64,000 nt of DNA from a bacterium. Its GTDB lineage: Bacteria; Planctomycetota; UBA1135; UBA2386. Of the stretch, positions 10,723 to 19,106 are shown piece by piece; within the stretch, counting starts at the first letter, position 1, and every line of letters starts with the position of its first letter. The DNA is taken from the NCBI GenBank assembly GCA_030432695.1, contig JAUILN010000001.1, positions 372,001-436,000 of the forward strand, written 5' to 3'. The position numbers were made by a program, and so were the translations under genes. A model generated the notes under the pieces. It saw nothing but the letters and a program-made list of their open reading frames with translations, made no database searches and was not told where the DNA came from.

Positions 10723-11112
10723 GGGGGAGGCTACCCCTTCGCGGGGCGTGGTGGGGAGGTTACGGGTTCCGGTCCGATCTCCGGAACGCTGGATTCCGGA
10801 GCGAAGTCGGGGGCCCGTTCCGTTCGATACAAGCCAGCGGATGGCATGTGCTCCGACCTGGAACGCTCCATGCGGTGCGACGGATCCGGGCACCTCGTCC
10901 ACGCGACGGGGAAATCGGATCCCGGGGTGCTACAGTCCGAGCGACACGTCAGGATGAATCGACCCGGGACCAGTGCGAGTGGTGACACCGAGCGCATCCG
11001 CGGCGCAGCTCAGAGGGGTGATCGGTCGTCAGGGGGAACCGCTCCTGGATCGGAGTCGGGTCGGTCTGGCCCGCCTGGGGACGGTTCGGCGGTCACCCGG
11101 AGCGCGCGCGCG
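10723..11112. promoter_or_regulatory. Divergent intergenic region with a candidate extended -10 element
   Basis: About 390 bases separate the minus-strand regulator operon from the plus-strand GT2 gene. The best promoter-like match on the plus strand is an extended -10, TGCTACAGT at 10928-10936, without a good -35. A frame-compatible ATG lies at 10954, so this promoter could also serve a longer GT2 protein with a disordered head. I looked for a sigma-54 GG-N10-GC element, because a sigma-54 activator is encoded next door, and found none that fits. Confidence 0.3.
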
Positions 11113-12063
11113 ATGCCCGAGGTGAGCGTCGTCATCCCGTTGTTCAACGAGGTCGACAACGTCCGCGCGTTGCACGCCTCGTTGAGCTACGCGCTCGAGT
11201 CGATGAGGCGGCCCTACGAGATCGTCCTGGTCGATGACGGTTCGACCGACGGGACCCGCCGCATCCTTCGGTCGCTGGTCCGGCAGGACCCGAATCTGCG
11301 GGTGGTGTTGTTCCGGCGGAACTGCGGGCAGACGCCGGCGATGGCCGCCGGCTTCGACCACGCCCGCGGCAGCATCGTCGTCACCATGGACGGCGACCTG
11401 CAGAACGACCCCACCGACATCCCACGCCTCGTCGAGGAGCTCGAGCGCGGCTACGACATCGTTTGCGGCTGGCGGCGACATCGGAAGGATGCCATGGCGA
11501 CGCGGCTGATCCCGTCCATGCTCGCCAATGCACTGATCCGGCGGACCACCGGTGTGCCGATCCACGACACCGGCTGCTCGCTGAAGGTCTACCGGGCCTG
11601 GGTGGTCCGGAGCCTGACCCTCTATTCCGACATGCACCGATTCATCGCCGCGCTGGGAGCCGGCCTCGGTGCGCGGATCTCCGAGTTGGTGGTCCGCCAC
11701 CACCCGCGACGCTTCGGCCGCTCGAAATACGGCCTGAGCCGGATCTTCCGGGTCGTCATCGACCTGGTCGTGATCAAGATGCTGATCCAGTTCGCGGCCC
11801 ACCCGATCCGATGGTTCGGGATCCTGGCGCTGCCGTTGTTCCTGGCCTTCCCGCTGCTCCTGGTGCTCGGCTTCGTGCAGTCCGACGAGACCGGTTGGAG
11901 CCTCGCTCCCAACTACGACATCGTCTACATGTCCGGAGCCGCGGTCGCCGCGCTGTTCGCATTCAACGTGTTCCTGCTGGGGTTCCTCGCGGAGCTCCAG
12001 CTCAAGGCGTCCCGGTTCTTCCGGCGCCGGACCACCGTCGCCGCCACGGAGGCCGTGCATTGA
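11113..12063 (+). CDS. Membrane-anchored family 2 glycosyltransferase (DPM1/GtrB-like)
   Basis: A 316-residue GT2 enzyme with the catalytic motifs VDDGSTDGT (40-48) and MDGDLQNDP (92-100), the latter holding the metal-binding DxD. It ends in two membrane segments (about 215-240 and 260-285), the layout of polyprenyl-phosphate glycosyltransferases such as DPM1, GtrB or ArnC. The expected reaction is transfer of a sugar from a nucleotide donor to undecaprenyl phosphate at the inner membrane. The ATG at 11113 begins right at the fold; an in-frame ATG at 10954 would add 53 low-complexity residues and cannot be excluded. The stop overlaps the next gene's TTG start. Confidence 0.85.
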   Translation: MPEVSVVIPLFNEVDNVRALHASLSYALESMRRPYEIVLVDDGSTDGTRRILRSLVRQDPNLRVVLFRRNCGQTPAMAAGFDHARGSIVVTMDGDLQNDPTDIPRLVEELERGYDIVCGWRRHRKDAMATRLIPSMLANALIRRTTGVPIHDTGCSLKVYRAWVVRSLTLYSDMHRFIAALGAGLGARISELVVRHHPRRFGRSKYGLSRIFRVVIDLVVIKMLIQFAAHPIRWFGILALPLFLAFPLLLVLGFVQSDETGWSLAPNYDIVYMSGAAVAALFAFNVFLLGFLAELQLKASRFFRRRTTVAATEAVH

Positions 12064-14306
12064 ACCCCGAAGTCAGCGATTCCGCGGTGGCAGGACGTCC
12101 CGACGATGCCGGACCGGAACCGGGCGCCCAGCCGCCCGGCGATTCCGCGGGTGAGCCCGTGGGGTCCGGAATCGACGCGGGTGGTGACGCGGGAGCGGGG
12201 GGCTCCGTCGATCCCGACACCCTCCGTGCCAGCAACGCGTTCGTCTCCGTCGTCATCCCGGTCAGCAACCCGCAGCTCGACGTCGAGGCACTGGTCGACG
12301 GCTACAGCCGGCCGCTGCTGGAGGCCGGTCTCGCCTACGAACTGATCTTCGTGCTCGACGGCGTGCACGGCCGCGTTCCGAAGGATCTGCAGGAGCTGCA
12401 CGATCCGCACGTGAAGATGGTTCACCTGCAGGGCGACGGACTCGGGGAGTCGATCGCGCTGTCGGCGGGGGCGGCACGGGCCCGGGGACGGTTCATCATC
12501 CAGGTCCCGCCCTACCTGCAGATCGAGCCGGTGGAGATCGTCAAGGTCGTCCAGACCTTGGAGACCGGTGCCGACTTCGTCGCGACCTGGCGCCATCCAC
12601 GCGTCGATCCGTGGCTGAACCGGCTGCAGTCGCGGCTGTTCAACTGGATGCTCCGGGTGGTCATGGGAGTGCGCTTCCACGACCTGAACTCGAGCGTCCG
12701 CGGCATGCGCCGCGAGGTCCTCGAAGAGGTCAACGTCTACGGCGAGATGTTCCGGTTCCTGCCGGTGCTCGCCCAGCGCCAGGGCTTCGACGTGGTCGAG
12801 GTGAAGGTCCGGCACCGCGAGGAGCAGGGGACCTTCGCGTTCTATGGCATCGGCGTCTACGTGCGCCGGGTCCTCGACATCCTCGCGATCAGCTTCCTGA
12901 CCCGGTTCACCCAGAAGCCGCTGCGCTTCTTCGGGATCCTCGGGGTCGTCGCGATCCTGCTCGGGATCGCGATCAGCGTGAACCCGCTCTACAACAAGGT
13001 ATTCCTCGGCGACAGCCTGTCGGACCGGCCGATCTTCGTGCTCGGGTCGATCCTGGTCGCCTTCGGCGTGCAGCTGATCGGCTTCGGGCTGGTCGGTGAG
13101 ATCATCATCTTCACCCAGGCCTCCCACCTCCGAGACTACAAGATCGAGGAGGTCCTCGAGGGCGGGGAGCCGGACGCCGACGGGGCGCAACCCGTGCCCG
13201 AGGACGTCGAACACGGTGGGACGGAGGGCGACGGTCCGGCGCCTGCTGCGGTGGCTGCCGCATCCGCGCCCAACCTGCGGATCCGCGAGCTGCTGCCCGG
13301 CGAGGACGCCCGTTGGGACGCTTTCGTCCAGGAACACCGGCACGGTTCGTTCTTCCACCTCACCGGTTGGCGCCGCGTCGTCGAGGAGACCTTCCACCAC
13401 GAGCCGACCTACCTGGTCGCCGAGGTCGGTCGCGCGTGGCGTGGCGTCCTGCCGGTGTTCTGGGTCAAGAGCCCGTTCGTCGGCAAGCAGCTGATCTCGT
13501 TGCCCTACGGCGTCTACGGCGGGGTGCTCGCGGCCGACGACTCGGTGCGCGACGCGCTGCTCGCCCATGCCGGCGAGGTCGGCAAGCGCTACGGCGTGGG
13601 CTACCTGGAGCTGCGTCACTTCCAGCCGCGCGGTGGCGATCGGATCAGCTACGACCTGTACGTCACCTTCCGGAAGGAGCTGCCGGCGCAGGTCGAGGAC
13701 GTGATGGCCGGCATCCCCAAGAAGGCCCGCGCCGAGGTCCGTCGGGCGATGAACAAGTTCGAGCTCACCTTCGAGGAGATCGACGACGTCGCGCTGTTCT
13801 ACAACCTGTTCGCCGAGGAGAAGCGCCGGCTCGGCACTCCGTCGTTGCCGCTGCGCTGGTTCCAGGGCCTGCGCGACGAGTTCGGCAGCCGGATCGTGCT
13901 GCACGCGGTCAAGGATCCCGAGGGCAAGACCCTCTGCTCGGTGATGAGCTTCCTCTACGGCGACGAGGTGTATGCCTACTACTCCGGGTCGGCGAGCGAC
14001 AGCCGCGGCAAGGGCGTCAGCGACTTCGTCTACTGCAAGATCATGGAGTGGGCGGTCGAGCGCGGCTTCCGGTTGTTCGACTTCGGCCGCTCACGGCGCG
14101 ACACCGGTGCGGCGAAGTTCAAACAGAACATGGGCTTCGAGCCCCAGCCGCTGAACTACGAGTTCGTGTTGCTCGGCGAGGACGCCAAGCTGCCGGAGTT
14201 CCACCCATCGAACCCGAAGCTCGAGCGCCCGCGGCGGATCTGGTCGAAGTTGCCGCGCTTCGTCACCGGCCCGGTCGGTGGGCGACTGTCGCGCTACCTG
14301 CCGTAG
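12060..14306 (+). CDS. Fusion: degenerate GT2 domain + FemAB-like aminoacyltransferase domain
   Basis: A 748-residue fusion. Residues 1-58 are low complexity. Residues 60-355 align over their whole length with the preceding GT2 protein, including two membrane segments (about 290-310 and 326-350), but the nucleotide and metal motifs are lost: VDDGST is VLDGVH and MDGDLQNDP is QVPPYLQIEP (Pro150, Pro151 and Tyr152 replace DGD). Residues 405-735 are a FemAB-like GNAT-fold domain (FFHLTGWRRVVEE, AYYSGSASDSRGKG, FDFGRSRRDTGAAKFKQNMGF), the type found in XrtA/PEP-CTERM loci. The TTG start overlaps the upstream stop. The GT part may now only anchor or bind lipid-linked sugar for the acyltransferase. 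Confidence 0.8.
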   Translation: MNPEVSDSAVAGRPDDAGPEPGAQPPGDSAGEPVGSGIDAGGDAGAGGSVDPDTLRASNAFVSVVIPVSNPQLDVEALVDGYSRPLLEAGLAYELIFVLDGVHGRVPKDLQELHDPHVKMVHLQGDGLGESIALSAGAARARGRFIIQVPPYLQIEPVEIVKVVQTLETGADFVATWRHPRVDPWLNRLQSRLFNWMLRVVMGVRFHDLNSSVRGMRREVLEEVNVYGEMFRFLPVLAQRQGFDVVEVKVRHREEQGTFAFYGIGVYVRRVLDILAISFLTRFTQKPLRFFGILGVVAILLGIAISVNPLYNKVFLGDSLSDRPIFVLGSILVAFGVQLIGFGLVGEIIIFTQASHLRDYKIEEVLEGGEPDADGAQPVPEDVEHGGTEGDGPAPAAVAAASAPNLRIRELLPGEDARWDAFVQEHRHGSFFHLTGWRRVVEETFHHEPTYLVAEVGRAWRGVLPVFWVKSPFVGKQLISLPYGVYGGVLAADDSVRDALLAHAGEVGKRYGVGYLELRHFQPRGGDRISYDLYVTFRKELPAQVEDVMAGIPKKARAEVRRAMNKFELTFEEIDDVALFYNLFAEEKRRLGTPSLPLRWFQGLRDEFGSRIVLHAVKDPEGKTLCSVMSFLYGDEVYAYYSGSASDSRGKGVSDFVYCKIMEWAVERGFRLFDFGRSRRDTGAAKFKQNMGFEPQPLNYEFVLLGEDAKLPEFHPSNPKLERPRRIWSKLPRFVTGPVGGRLSRYLP

Positions 14307-14380
14307 CGCGCGCGGGAGACACGGTCGCGCTACCTGCCGTAGCGCGCGCGGGAGACACGGTCGCGCTACCTGCCGTAGCG
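14289..14380. repeat. 36-bp tandem repeat (2.6 copies) spanning a stop codon
   Basis: Units start at 14289, 14325 and 14361; the first two are identical 36-mers and the third stops after 20 bases. Unit 1 contains the last codons and TAG stop of the FemAB fusion gene, so the gene's 3' end has been copied in tandem. Confidence 0.95.
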
Positions 14381-14381
14381 C
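14290..14381. terminator. Triplicated stem-loop between convergent genes
   Basis: Each repeat unit holds the same hairpin: CGCGCTAC, a CTGCC loop, then GTAGCGCG (14290-14310 and 14326-14346), and a 7-bp version at 14363-14381. There is no T tract. It lies between the plus-strand fusion gene (ends 14306) and a minus-strand gene (ends 14404), so a bidirectional terminator or mRNA 3'-end block is the likely role. Confidence 0.55.
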
Positions 14382-14403
14382 TTCGAGCCTGCGACCGCGG
14401 TCT

Positions 14404-16140
14404 TCAACCGAACCGCGGGTCGGGTCGGTACTCCAGGACCGGGTCCTGCTTCGGACCGGGTGTCGCTTCGATGCGAAGCTCAGTGAGGTCCGCGACCAGC
14501 GCCCCGCAGCGGACCTTCGACCAGATCTTGGCTCCACAGATCAACGGGTCTTCGGTGGCGGGTTCGTGGGCGCCGATCTCTTGCCACGCCGAGTTCGCGT
14601 CCGGTCCACGGAACCAGGCCGAGATCCGCCGGCCCTCGCGTCGGAGCCGGAGGAATCCGGTGTCCCGCGCGCCGCCTTCGAGCGCGGTGCGGCCGGTCAG
14701 GCCACCTTCGAGGCCCGCCGCGACGGCGCGTTCGTCGGGCTTGTTCGAGGTGGTCATCACCTGCGCGTAGTAGCGCGCGCTGGAGGCCTCGTTCTGCAGG
14801 AAGAAGCCCAGGCACGCCGAGTCCGGTCCCGGCTCCCAGGCCAGGATCGTGTAGCGGATGGTGATCTCCAGGTCGCCGACCAGGCGGGTGGGCAGGTAGA
14901 AGCCCGAGGAGGTGATCGGGCCGATGTCGCCTCCGTCGAACGCGATGCGCACGCCCTCGCGATCGGGGCTGGGCTCGATCGAGACGTCGGCCGGCTTCGG
15001 GTAGCGGTAGCGGCACAGCTCCCGCTCGCGCACCACCGAAGGTGCGTCGCCGGCGGCACCGAAGCACCAGGGCAGCCCGCCGCTCAGCCACGAGTTGTGT
15101 TCGATCAACAGGCACCGGATGCGTGCGGTCGCCGCGGCCAGGATCCCTGCGGCGCGGCGCGCGGTGTCCGGGTCGGGACCGATCAGCAGGTCGGCGTCGG
15201 CGTCGAGTCCGCGGGCCGCGAGCTCCAGCTGGAAGTGGTGCGCCATCAGCGAGGCCTCGGCGTTCTCCTGGCCGGCGAACACCAGGGCCGGCAGCGCATC
15301 GGGGCCGAGCCACTCGAGCCGGACGTCGTCGTCGACGGCCTGCCTGAGCAGGCGGTCGCGGAGCACGCGGCCGGCGACGGCGCAGTGCGCGGCGACCGGA
15401 GCGGCGAGCAGTGTCTCCAGGCAGGCCAGCGCGACCGCGCGGGTCGCTGGCGCGGGCTCAGCGGCTTCGACCGCATCGAGGGCTGGACCGTCATGGACCA
15501 GCGCGGCGAACGGCAGACCCATCGCGACCGAGGCGCCGAGCAGCGCGGCGGCGGGTCGCACCCCCGGTGGCAGTCCGGCGCGGACCGTGCGCGCGGCGAT
15601 CCGGAACGCCGTGCGCCGTTCGTCTGCGGCGACCGGGATGCGCGCGGCGCGCAGTGCCCACAGCAGGCCCTGCAACCGGTCGTCGGTCTGCGGATCGCCG
15701 CGCAGTTCGACCAGCACGCAGCCGATCGGGTGTTCGCGGTCGGGCAACCGCTCGGCCAGCTGGTCGGGACTGAGGGGTTCGAAGCCCGGGACGGCGGGAG
15801 ACGTGCCGGGTCCGAGCTGCAGCTGCACCGCGGCACCGGTGTGGCGCGCGGCCCAGTCGGTGAGCAGGGTGTGCGGATCACGGCACCAATCGACCTGCGC
15901 CGGGGAATGGTCGGCACTCTCGGCGAGGCGCGACGCGAGTCGGCGGTCGAGTTGCGCGAGGTCTGCTGGGTCGGCGAGCAGCTGGTCGAGGTGTGCGGCG
16001 AGGCGCGCGTCGTCGCGGCCGACGAGATCGGCGTCCCGGCGCAGATCGATGCGGTCGTCCGGCGGCAGGGGCGGGAGTGGGGCGGAGAGTTCGCCGCCGA
16101 AGTGTTCGGTGAGGCGGGCGAGCAGCGCGGCGTCGAGCAT
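14404..16140 (-). CDS. Degenerate class III aminotransferase-like protein with a C-terminal beta-sandwich domain
   Basis: A 578-residue protein. Residues about 138-345 follow the second half of glutamate-1-semialdehyde-type aminotransferases: VLVELRGD, DERRTAFR (173-180, like the PLP-binding DExxTGFR), GVRPAAALLGASVAMGLP (193-210) and an ASLMAHHFQLELAARG stretch. The Schiff-base lysine of LGK is Ala203, and the N-terminal cofactor region is reduced, so transamination is not expected. Residues about 385-560 look like a concanavalin-like beta-sandwich (DUF1349/DUF1583 type) that often binds glycans. No signal peptide was seen. The assignment of the first half is by motif order only. It faces the GT2-FemAB gene convergently, but a link to that pathway is speculative. 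Confidence 0.6.
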   Translation of the reverse strand: MLDAALLARLTEHFGGELSAPLPPLPPDDRIDLRRDADLVGRDDARLAAHLDQLLADPADLAQLDRRLASRLAESADHSPAQVDWCRDPHTLLTDWAARHTGAAVQLQLGPGTSPAVPGFEPLSPDQLAERLPDREHPIGCVLVELRGDPQTDDRLQGLLWALRAARIPVAADERRTAFRIAARTVRAGLPPGVRPAAALLGASVAMGLPFAALVHDGPALDAVEAAEPAPATRAVALACLETLLAAPVAAHCAVAGRVLRDRLLRQAVDDDVRLEWLGPDALPALVFAGQENAEASLMAHHFQLELAARGLDADADLLIGPDPDTARRAAGILAAATARIRCLLIEHNSWLSGGLPWCFGAAGDAPSVVRERELCRYRYPKPADVSIEPSPDREGVRIAFDGGDIGPITSSGFYLPTRLVGDLEITIRYTILAWEPGPDSACLGFFLQNEASSARYYAQVMTTSNKPDERAVAAGLEGGLTGRTALEGGARDTGFLRLRREGRRISAWFRGPDANSAWQEIGAHEPATEDPLICGAKIWSKVRCGALVADLTELRIEATPGPKQDPVLEYRPDPRFG

Positions 16141-16226
16141 GCGTGCTCCAGACTTCCGAGCGGGCGCCGGGGAAGCAAGCGGTTGGCGCGAATCGGGACG
16201 CAGCTCCGGGCGCGGGGTGCCATTCC

Positions 16227-16535
16227 ATGCCGCGGATCGGTACGGTGCACTGCGTGGAGCAACAGCGTTCCGACCGGCCCGCGCAGAGCGGCGGGCTCTC
16301 CGACACCACTCAGGAGCGGTTCACGCCGGGCCTGATCGGCTTCTACCTGTCGTGCACCGTCTTCGCGGTCGCGGCTGCCGTGGCGGCAGTCGCCTACATC
16401 GCGGTCCCGAGGCTCCTGCCGAACTCCGGCAATGCGGGCTTCGTGGTGGGAACGATCGCGGCCGTGGTCTGCGTCGGGGCGGGGATCGCCACCTGGTATT
16501 TCCTGCGCGCCAATCGTCGGCAGGCTGGCGCCTGA
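16227..16535 (+). CDS. Small membrane protein with two transmembrane segments
   Basis: A 102-residue hypothetical protein. The N-terminal 30 residues are polar, followed by two hydrophobic segments (about 35-60, FYLSCTVFAVAAAVAAVAYI, and 72-92, FVVGTIAAVVCVGAGIATWY) and a basic tail, giving both ends inside. The size and layout suggest a small inner-membrane accessory protein; no family was recognised. The frame is open further upstream to 16143, but ATG 16227 leaves an 86-base divergent promoter gap to the neighbouring minus-strand gene. Confidence 0.6.
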   Translation: MPRIGTVHCVEQQRSDRPAQSGGLSDTTQERFTPGLIGFYLSCTVFAVAAAVAAVAYIAVPRLLPNSGNAGFVVGTIAAVVCVGAGIATWYFLRANRRQAGA

Positions 16536-16632
16536 TCCCAGGCGGTCGGGCCAAGGGAGACGTGCCGATCCTGGGCGCGAGGGCGCGTGCTGGGCGGAAC
16601 GGCTCCCCCTGACCCGGCCTCCCAGCGATCCG

Positions 16633-17187
16633 TCAGCCGCAGATCGCCGCCACCGCCGCGGGCAGGTCGTTCGCGACGAGGTCTGGCCGGATCCGCGCTG
16701 CGTGGAGCGCTGCCAGCTGTTCCGCCGGTGGCTTGCCGCTCTCGACCAATACCGTCCGCGTCCCCGCTGCATGGCCGGCGAGCACGTCGCGGGCGCTGTC
16801 GCCGATCGTCCAGCTGCGCTCGAGGTCGAGGTCGAGCAGCCGGACGCCGCGATGCAGCAGGCCGGGCGCCGGCTTGCGGCAGTCGCAGACCCGGCGGTAG
16901 CGGTCGCCGACGTCCGGATGGTGCGGACAATGCAGCCACGCTGCGACCACTCCGCCGAGCGCCTCGCGAAGCCGCCAGTGGATGCGCGCCAGGTCCGACT
17001 CGGTGAGCAGTCCGCGGGCGATGCCGGACTGGTTGGTCACGACCACCAGCACGAAGCCCCGCTCGCGCAGCCGCCCGAGGCTTTCCACCACACCCGGCAG
17101 CAGCACGGCGTCGCGCGGGTCGGCGAGGTATCCGCGTTCGGCGTTGAGCGTGCCGTCACGGTCGAGGAACACCGCCGGGCGGGTCAC
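16633..17187 (-). CDS. gmhB: D-glycero-D-manno-heptose-1,7-bisphosphate 7-phosphatase
   Basis: A 184-residue HAD-superfamily IIIA phosphatase with all GmhB signatures: FLDRDGTLN (nucleophile Asp9, Asp11), VVTNQSGIARG, the zinc loop CPHHP...CDCRKP (Cys87, His89, Cys101, Cys103) and IGDSARDV (Asp130, Asp134). It removes the 7-phosphate of heptose bisphosphate on the way to ADP- or GDP-heptose for cell-envelope glycans. The GTG start overlaps the stop of the PEGA lipoprotein gene upstream (GTGA); the longer open frame is overlap only. A second protein of this fold at 41682-42257 has lost these residues. Confidence 0.9.
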   Translation of the reverse strand: MTRPAVFLDRDGTLNAERGYLADPRDAVLLPGVVESLGRLRERGFVLVVVTNQSGIARGLLTESDLARIHWRLREALGGVVAAWLHCPHHPDVGDRYRRVCDCRKPAPGLLHRGVRLLDLDLERSWTIGDSARDVLAGHAAGTRTVLVESGKPPAEQLAALHAARIRPDLVANDLPAAVAAICG

Positions 17188-17651
17188 GAATCCGGCTGGT
17201 TCCCGGTCTCGGCGTCGGCCGCAGGCTCGACGTAGTCCTGCGCGACCGGGCCCTCGCCCTCCGGGTAGAGGACCACGTGCAGCTCGTTGGGGACGTAGGT
17301 CCAGCGGATCGCGAACGGCGTGAACCAGTCGCCCAGGGTCCACCACAACGGGAAGGAGAACACCCGGTAGTCGGTGCCGTCGATCCACTTCGACGTGTAG
17401 CCGACCCGCCGGTGGCTCACGAGCCGCTGCTCGGAGGTGTGACCCTCCAGCTCGAAGCGCAGCGTGTGGTCGTCGCCGAAGAAGCCGTCGAGGTCGAGTC
17501 GGGTCGGCGTCGCCTGCCCGGTGTCGACGTCGTCCACGAAGACCCGCGCACCGGCCGGCTCGCTGCTCACGAACACGTGCGAGTTGCCGTCGAAGAAGGT
17601 GCAGGCCGGCAGCAGCGCCAGCAGCAGGGTGAGGATCGGACGACGGTCCAT
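17184..17651 (-). CDS. PEGA-domain lipoprotein
   Basis: A 155-residue lipoprotein precursor: MDRRPILTLLLALLPAC ends in a lipobox Cys17. The following 50 residues form a PEGA domain (HVFVSSEPAGARVFVDDVDTG), a small beta-rich module of bacterial surface proteins. The middle is rich in aromatic residues (WWTLGDWFTPF). The function is probably structural or binding at the envelope; no enzyme motif is present. Translationally coupled to gmhB, which is also an envelope gene. Confidence 0.8.
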   Translation of the reverse strand: MDRRPILTLLLALLPACTFFDGNSHVFVSSEPAGARVFVDDVDTGQATPTRLDLDGFFGDDHTLRFELEGHTSEQRLVSHRRVGYTSKWIDGTDYRVFSFPLWWTLGDWFTPFAIRWTYVPNELHVVLYPEGEGPVAQDYVEPAADAETGNQPDS

Positions 17652-17863
17652 GCTGCGGATCCTATCGGCGCGCGGCTCGGCTCGCCTGGACGATCCGGGT
17701 CCATCGCCTCGCGGTCCGGCCCGGCGGACCTCAAAAAAGGCCCGCGGCCGAGGCGCCGGTTCGTTACGATCCCGCCGGATCAGAGCGCGGAGCCACGGTC
17801 AGGCGCCGCGCGGTGTGCGTCGCCCGTGACGGGTGGGCCCCTTCGCAGGGAGTGTTGAACACG

Positions 17864-19030
17864 ATGAGGACATTCGTTCCGCGGCCGCTGGCCGCAGTCG
17901 GTCGGTCGTTCGCGAGGTCGCTGGTGCTGGCGGTAGCCGGCTGCGTGGTCGCTGGCGGCGCGGCGGTCGGGGCGCAGGACGACGCGGGGAGGGCCACGGA
18001 AGGCGAGGCCACCGCAGAGGTCAGCTACCTGCGGATCGCCGCTTCCGGGACTGCGCTGCGCTGCTTCCCGACCGAGCAGTCACCGCTCTACCAGGAGACC
18101 CTCGCCGAGGGCGACGTGGTCCGTGCGACCGGCGTCGAGCGGAACGACTTCTTGGAGGTCGAACTGCCGCTCGGCGTGCTGGGTTGGGTCCACAGCCGAT
18201 TCGCGTCGGTCGGGGCCGACGGCGTGGTCCGCTCCTCGGGTCGCGGCGTGTCGTTCCGCTACCGCCCGCAGTCGGGCGAGGCGGCGACCACCCAGGTCGA
18301 GGATGGGACCGAGTTCCGGCTCGTCGCCACGGAAGGCGACTGGTTGCAGGTCCGCTACCCAGGCCGCAGCGCCTGGATCGGCAAGGCCAGCGGAGTGGCG
18401 CTCGATGCCCCGGCCGGCGAATCGGCCTGGAACGACCTGGCGGCGCGCCAGGCGGCGGTGGTCGAGGCCACGGCGCGGCAGCGCGCGGCTGCGGTCGAGG
18501 CAGCTGCCGTGCTCACCGCCGCCCGCGACGAGTTCGAGGTGGTGCGCAGCGCCACCGACACGGCGCTCGCCGAGGCCCAGACCGTGGCGGACTGCGAGCG
18601 ACCGATCGCGGCGTTGACCACCTACCGGGACGGCCTCGAGGAGGACCACCCGCTGCGCGGCGAGGTGGACGCCCTGTTGGCCCAGGCCAACCGCAAGCGG
18701 GAGATCCTGGAACTTCGCGCCAAGATCACCGCCGAGCCGCAGCCGATCGAACCCGCGGATCTCGGGACGCGTGCAGTCGGCGACCCGCTGTCCGACTACG
18801 CGACCGGCTGGTTGCATGTGCGGAGCCCGCTGATCGGGGACACCACGGTGGTGCTGGAGAAGGGTGAGCAGGTGCTGTTCGAACTCACCTGTGACAGCGG
18901 CCGCTACGAACTCGATCTGTTCGACGGGATGGAGGTCGCCGTCCGCGGCGCCGCGGAGCGGCCGGATCCGGGTCGCCAGCGGGCCTTGGAAGTCGGTCGG
19001 ATCGAGGTCATCGGGCGCAAGTTGCGCTGA
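17864..19030 (+). CDS. Secreted protein with SH3-like domains and an internal coiled coil
   Basis: A 388-residue exported protein. The signal peptide runs to about residue 38 (LVLAVAGCVVAGGAAVGAQ). Two bacterial SH3-like modules follow, seen in FLEVELPLGVLGWVHSRF and WLQVRYPGRSAWIGKASG. After that comes an Ala/Glu-rich helical stretch (about 188-300), likely coiled coil, and a C-terminal beta-rich part. Such SH3b proteins often bind peptidoglycan or other envelope polymers. An in-frame GTG at 17852 is an alternative start, but the ATG gives a proper signal peptide. No catalytic domain is present. Confidence 0.75.
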   Translation: MRTFVPRPLAAVGRSFARSLVLAVAGCVVAGGAAVGAQDDAGRATEGEATAEVSYLRIAASGTALRCFPTEQSPLYQETLAEGDVVRATGVERNDFLEVELPLGVLGWVHSRFASVGADGVVRSSGRGVSFRYRPQSGEAATTQVEDGTEFRLVATEGDWLQVRYPGRSAWIGKASGVALDAPAGESAWNDLAARQAAVVEATARQRAAAVEAAAVLTAARDEFEVVRSATDTALAEAQTVADCERPIAALTTYRDGLEEDHPLRGEVDALLAQANRKREILELRAKITAEPQPIEPADLGTRAVGDPLSDYATGWLHVRSPLIGDTTVVLEKGEQVLFELTCDSGRYELDLFDGMEVAVRGAAERPDPGRQRALEVGRIEVIGRKLR

Positions 19031-19074
19031 TCTGGGCGGGCCCGCGGATTCCCCGCCGGCTCCGCTTCGCGGGT

Positions 19075-19106
19075 TATCCTAGGAGGTCCCGAACCGAGGT
19101 CCCGCC
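19075..19106 (+). promoter_or_regulatory. TATCCT box and two Shine-Dalgarno-like motifs before a candidate AUC start
   Basis: TATCCT at 19075-19080 is a -10-like hexamer with no clear -35. AGGAGG follows at 19081-19086, and GAGGT at 19096-19100 lies 6 bases before ATC 19107. The in-frame TAG at 19080 prevents any earlier start. Confidence 0.4.
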
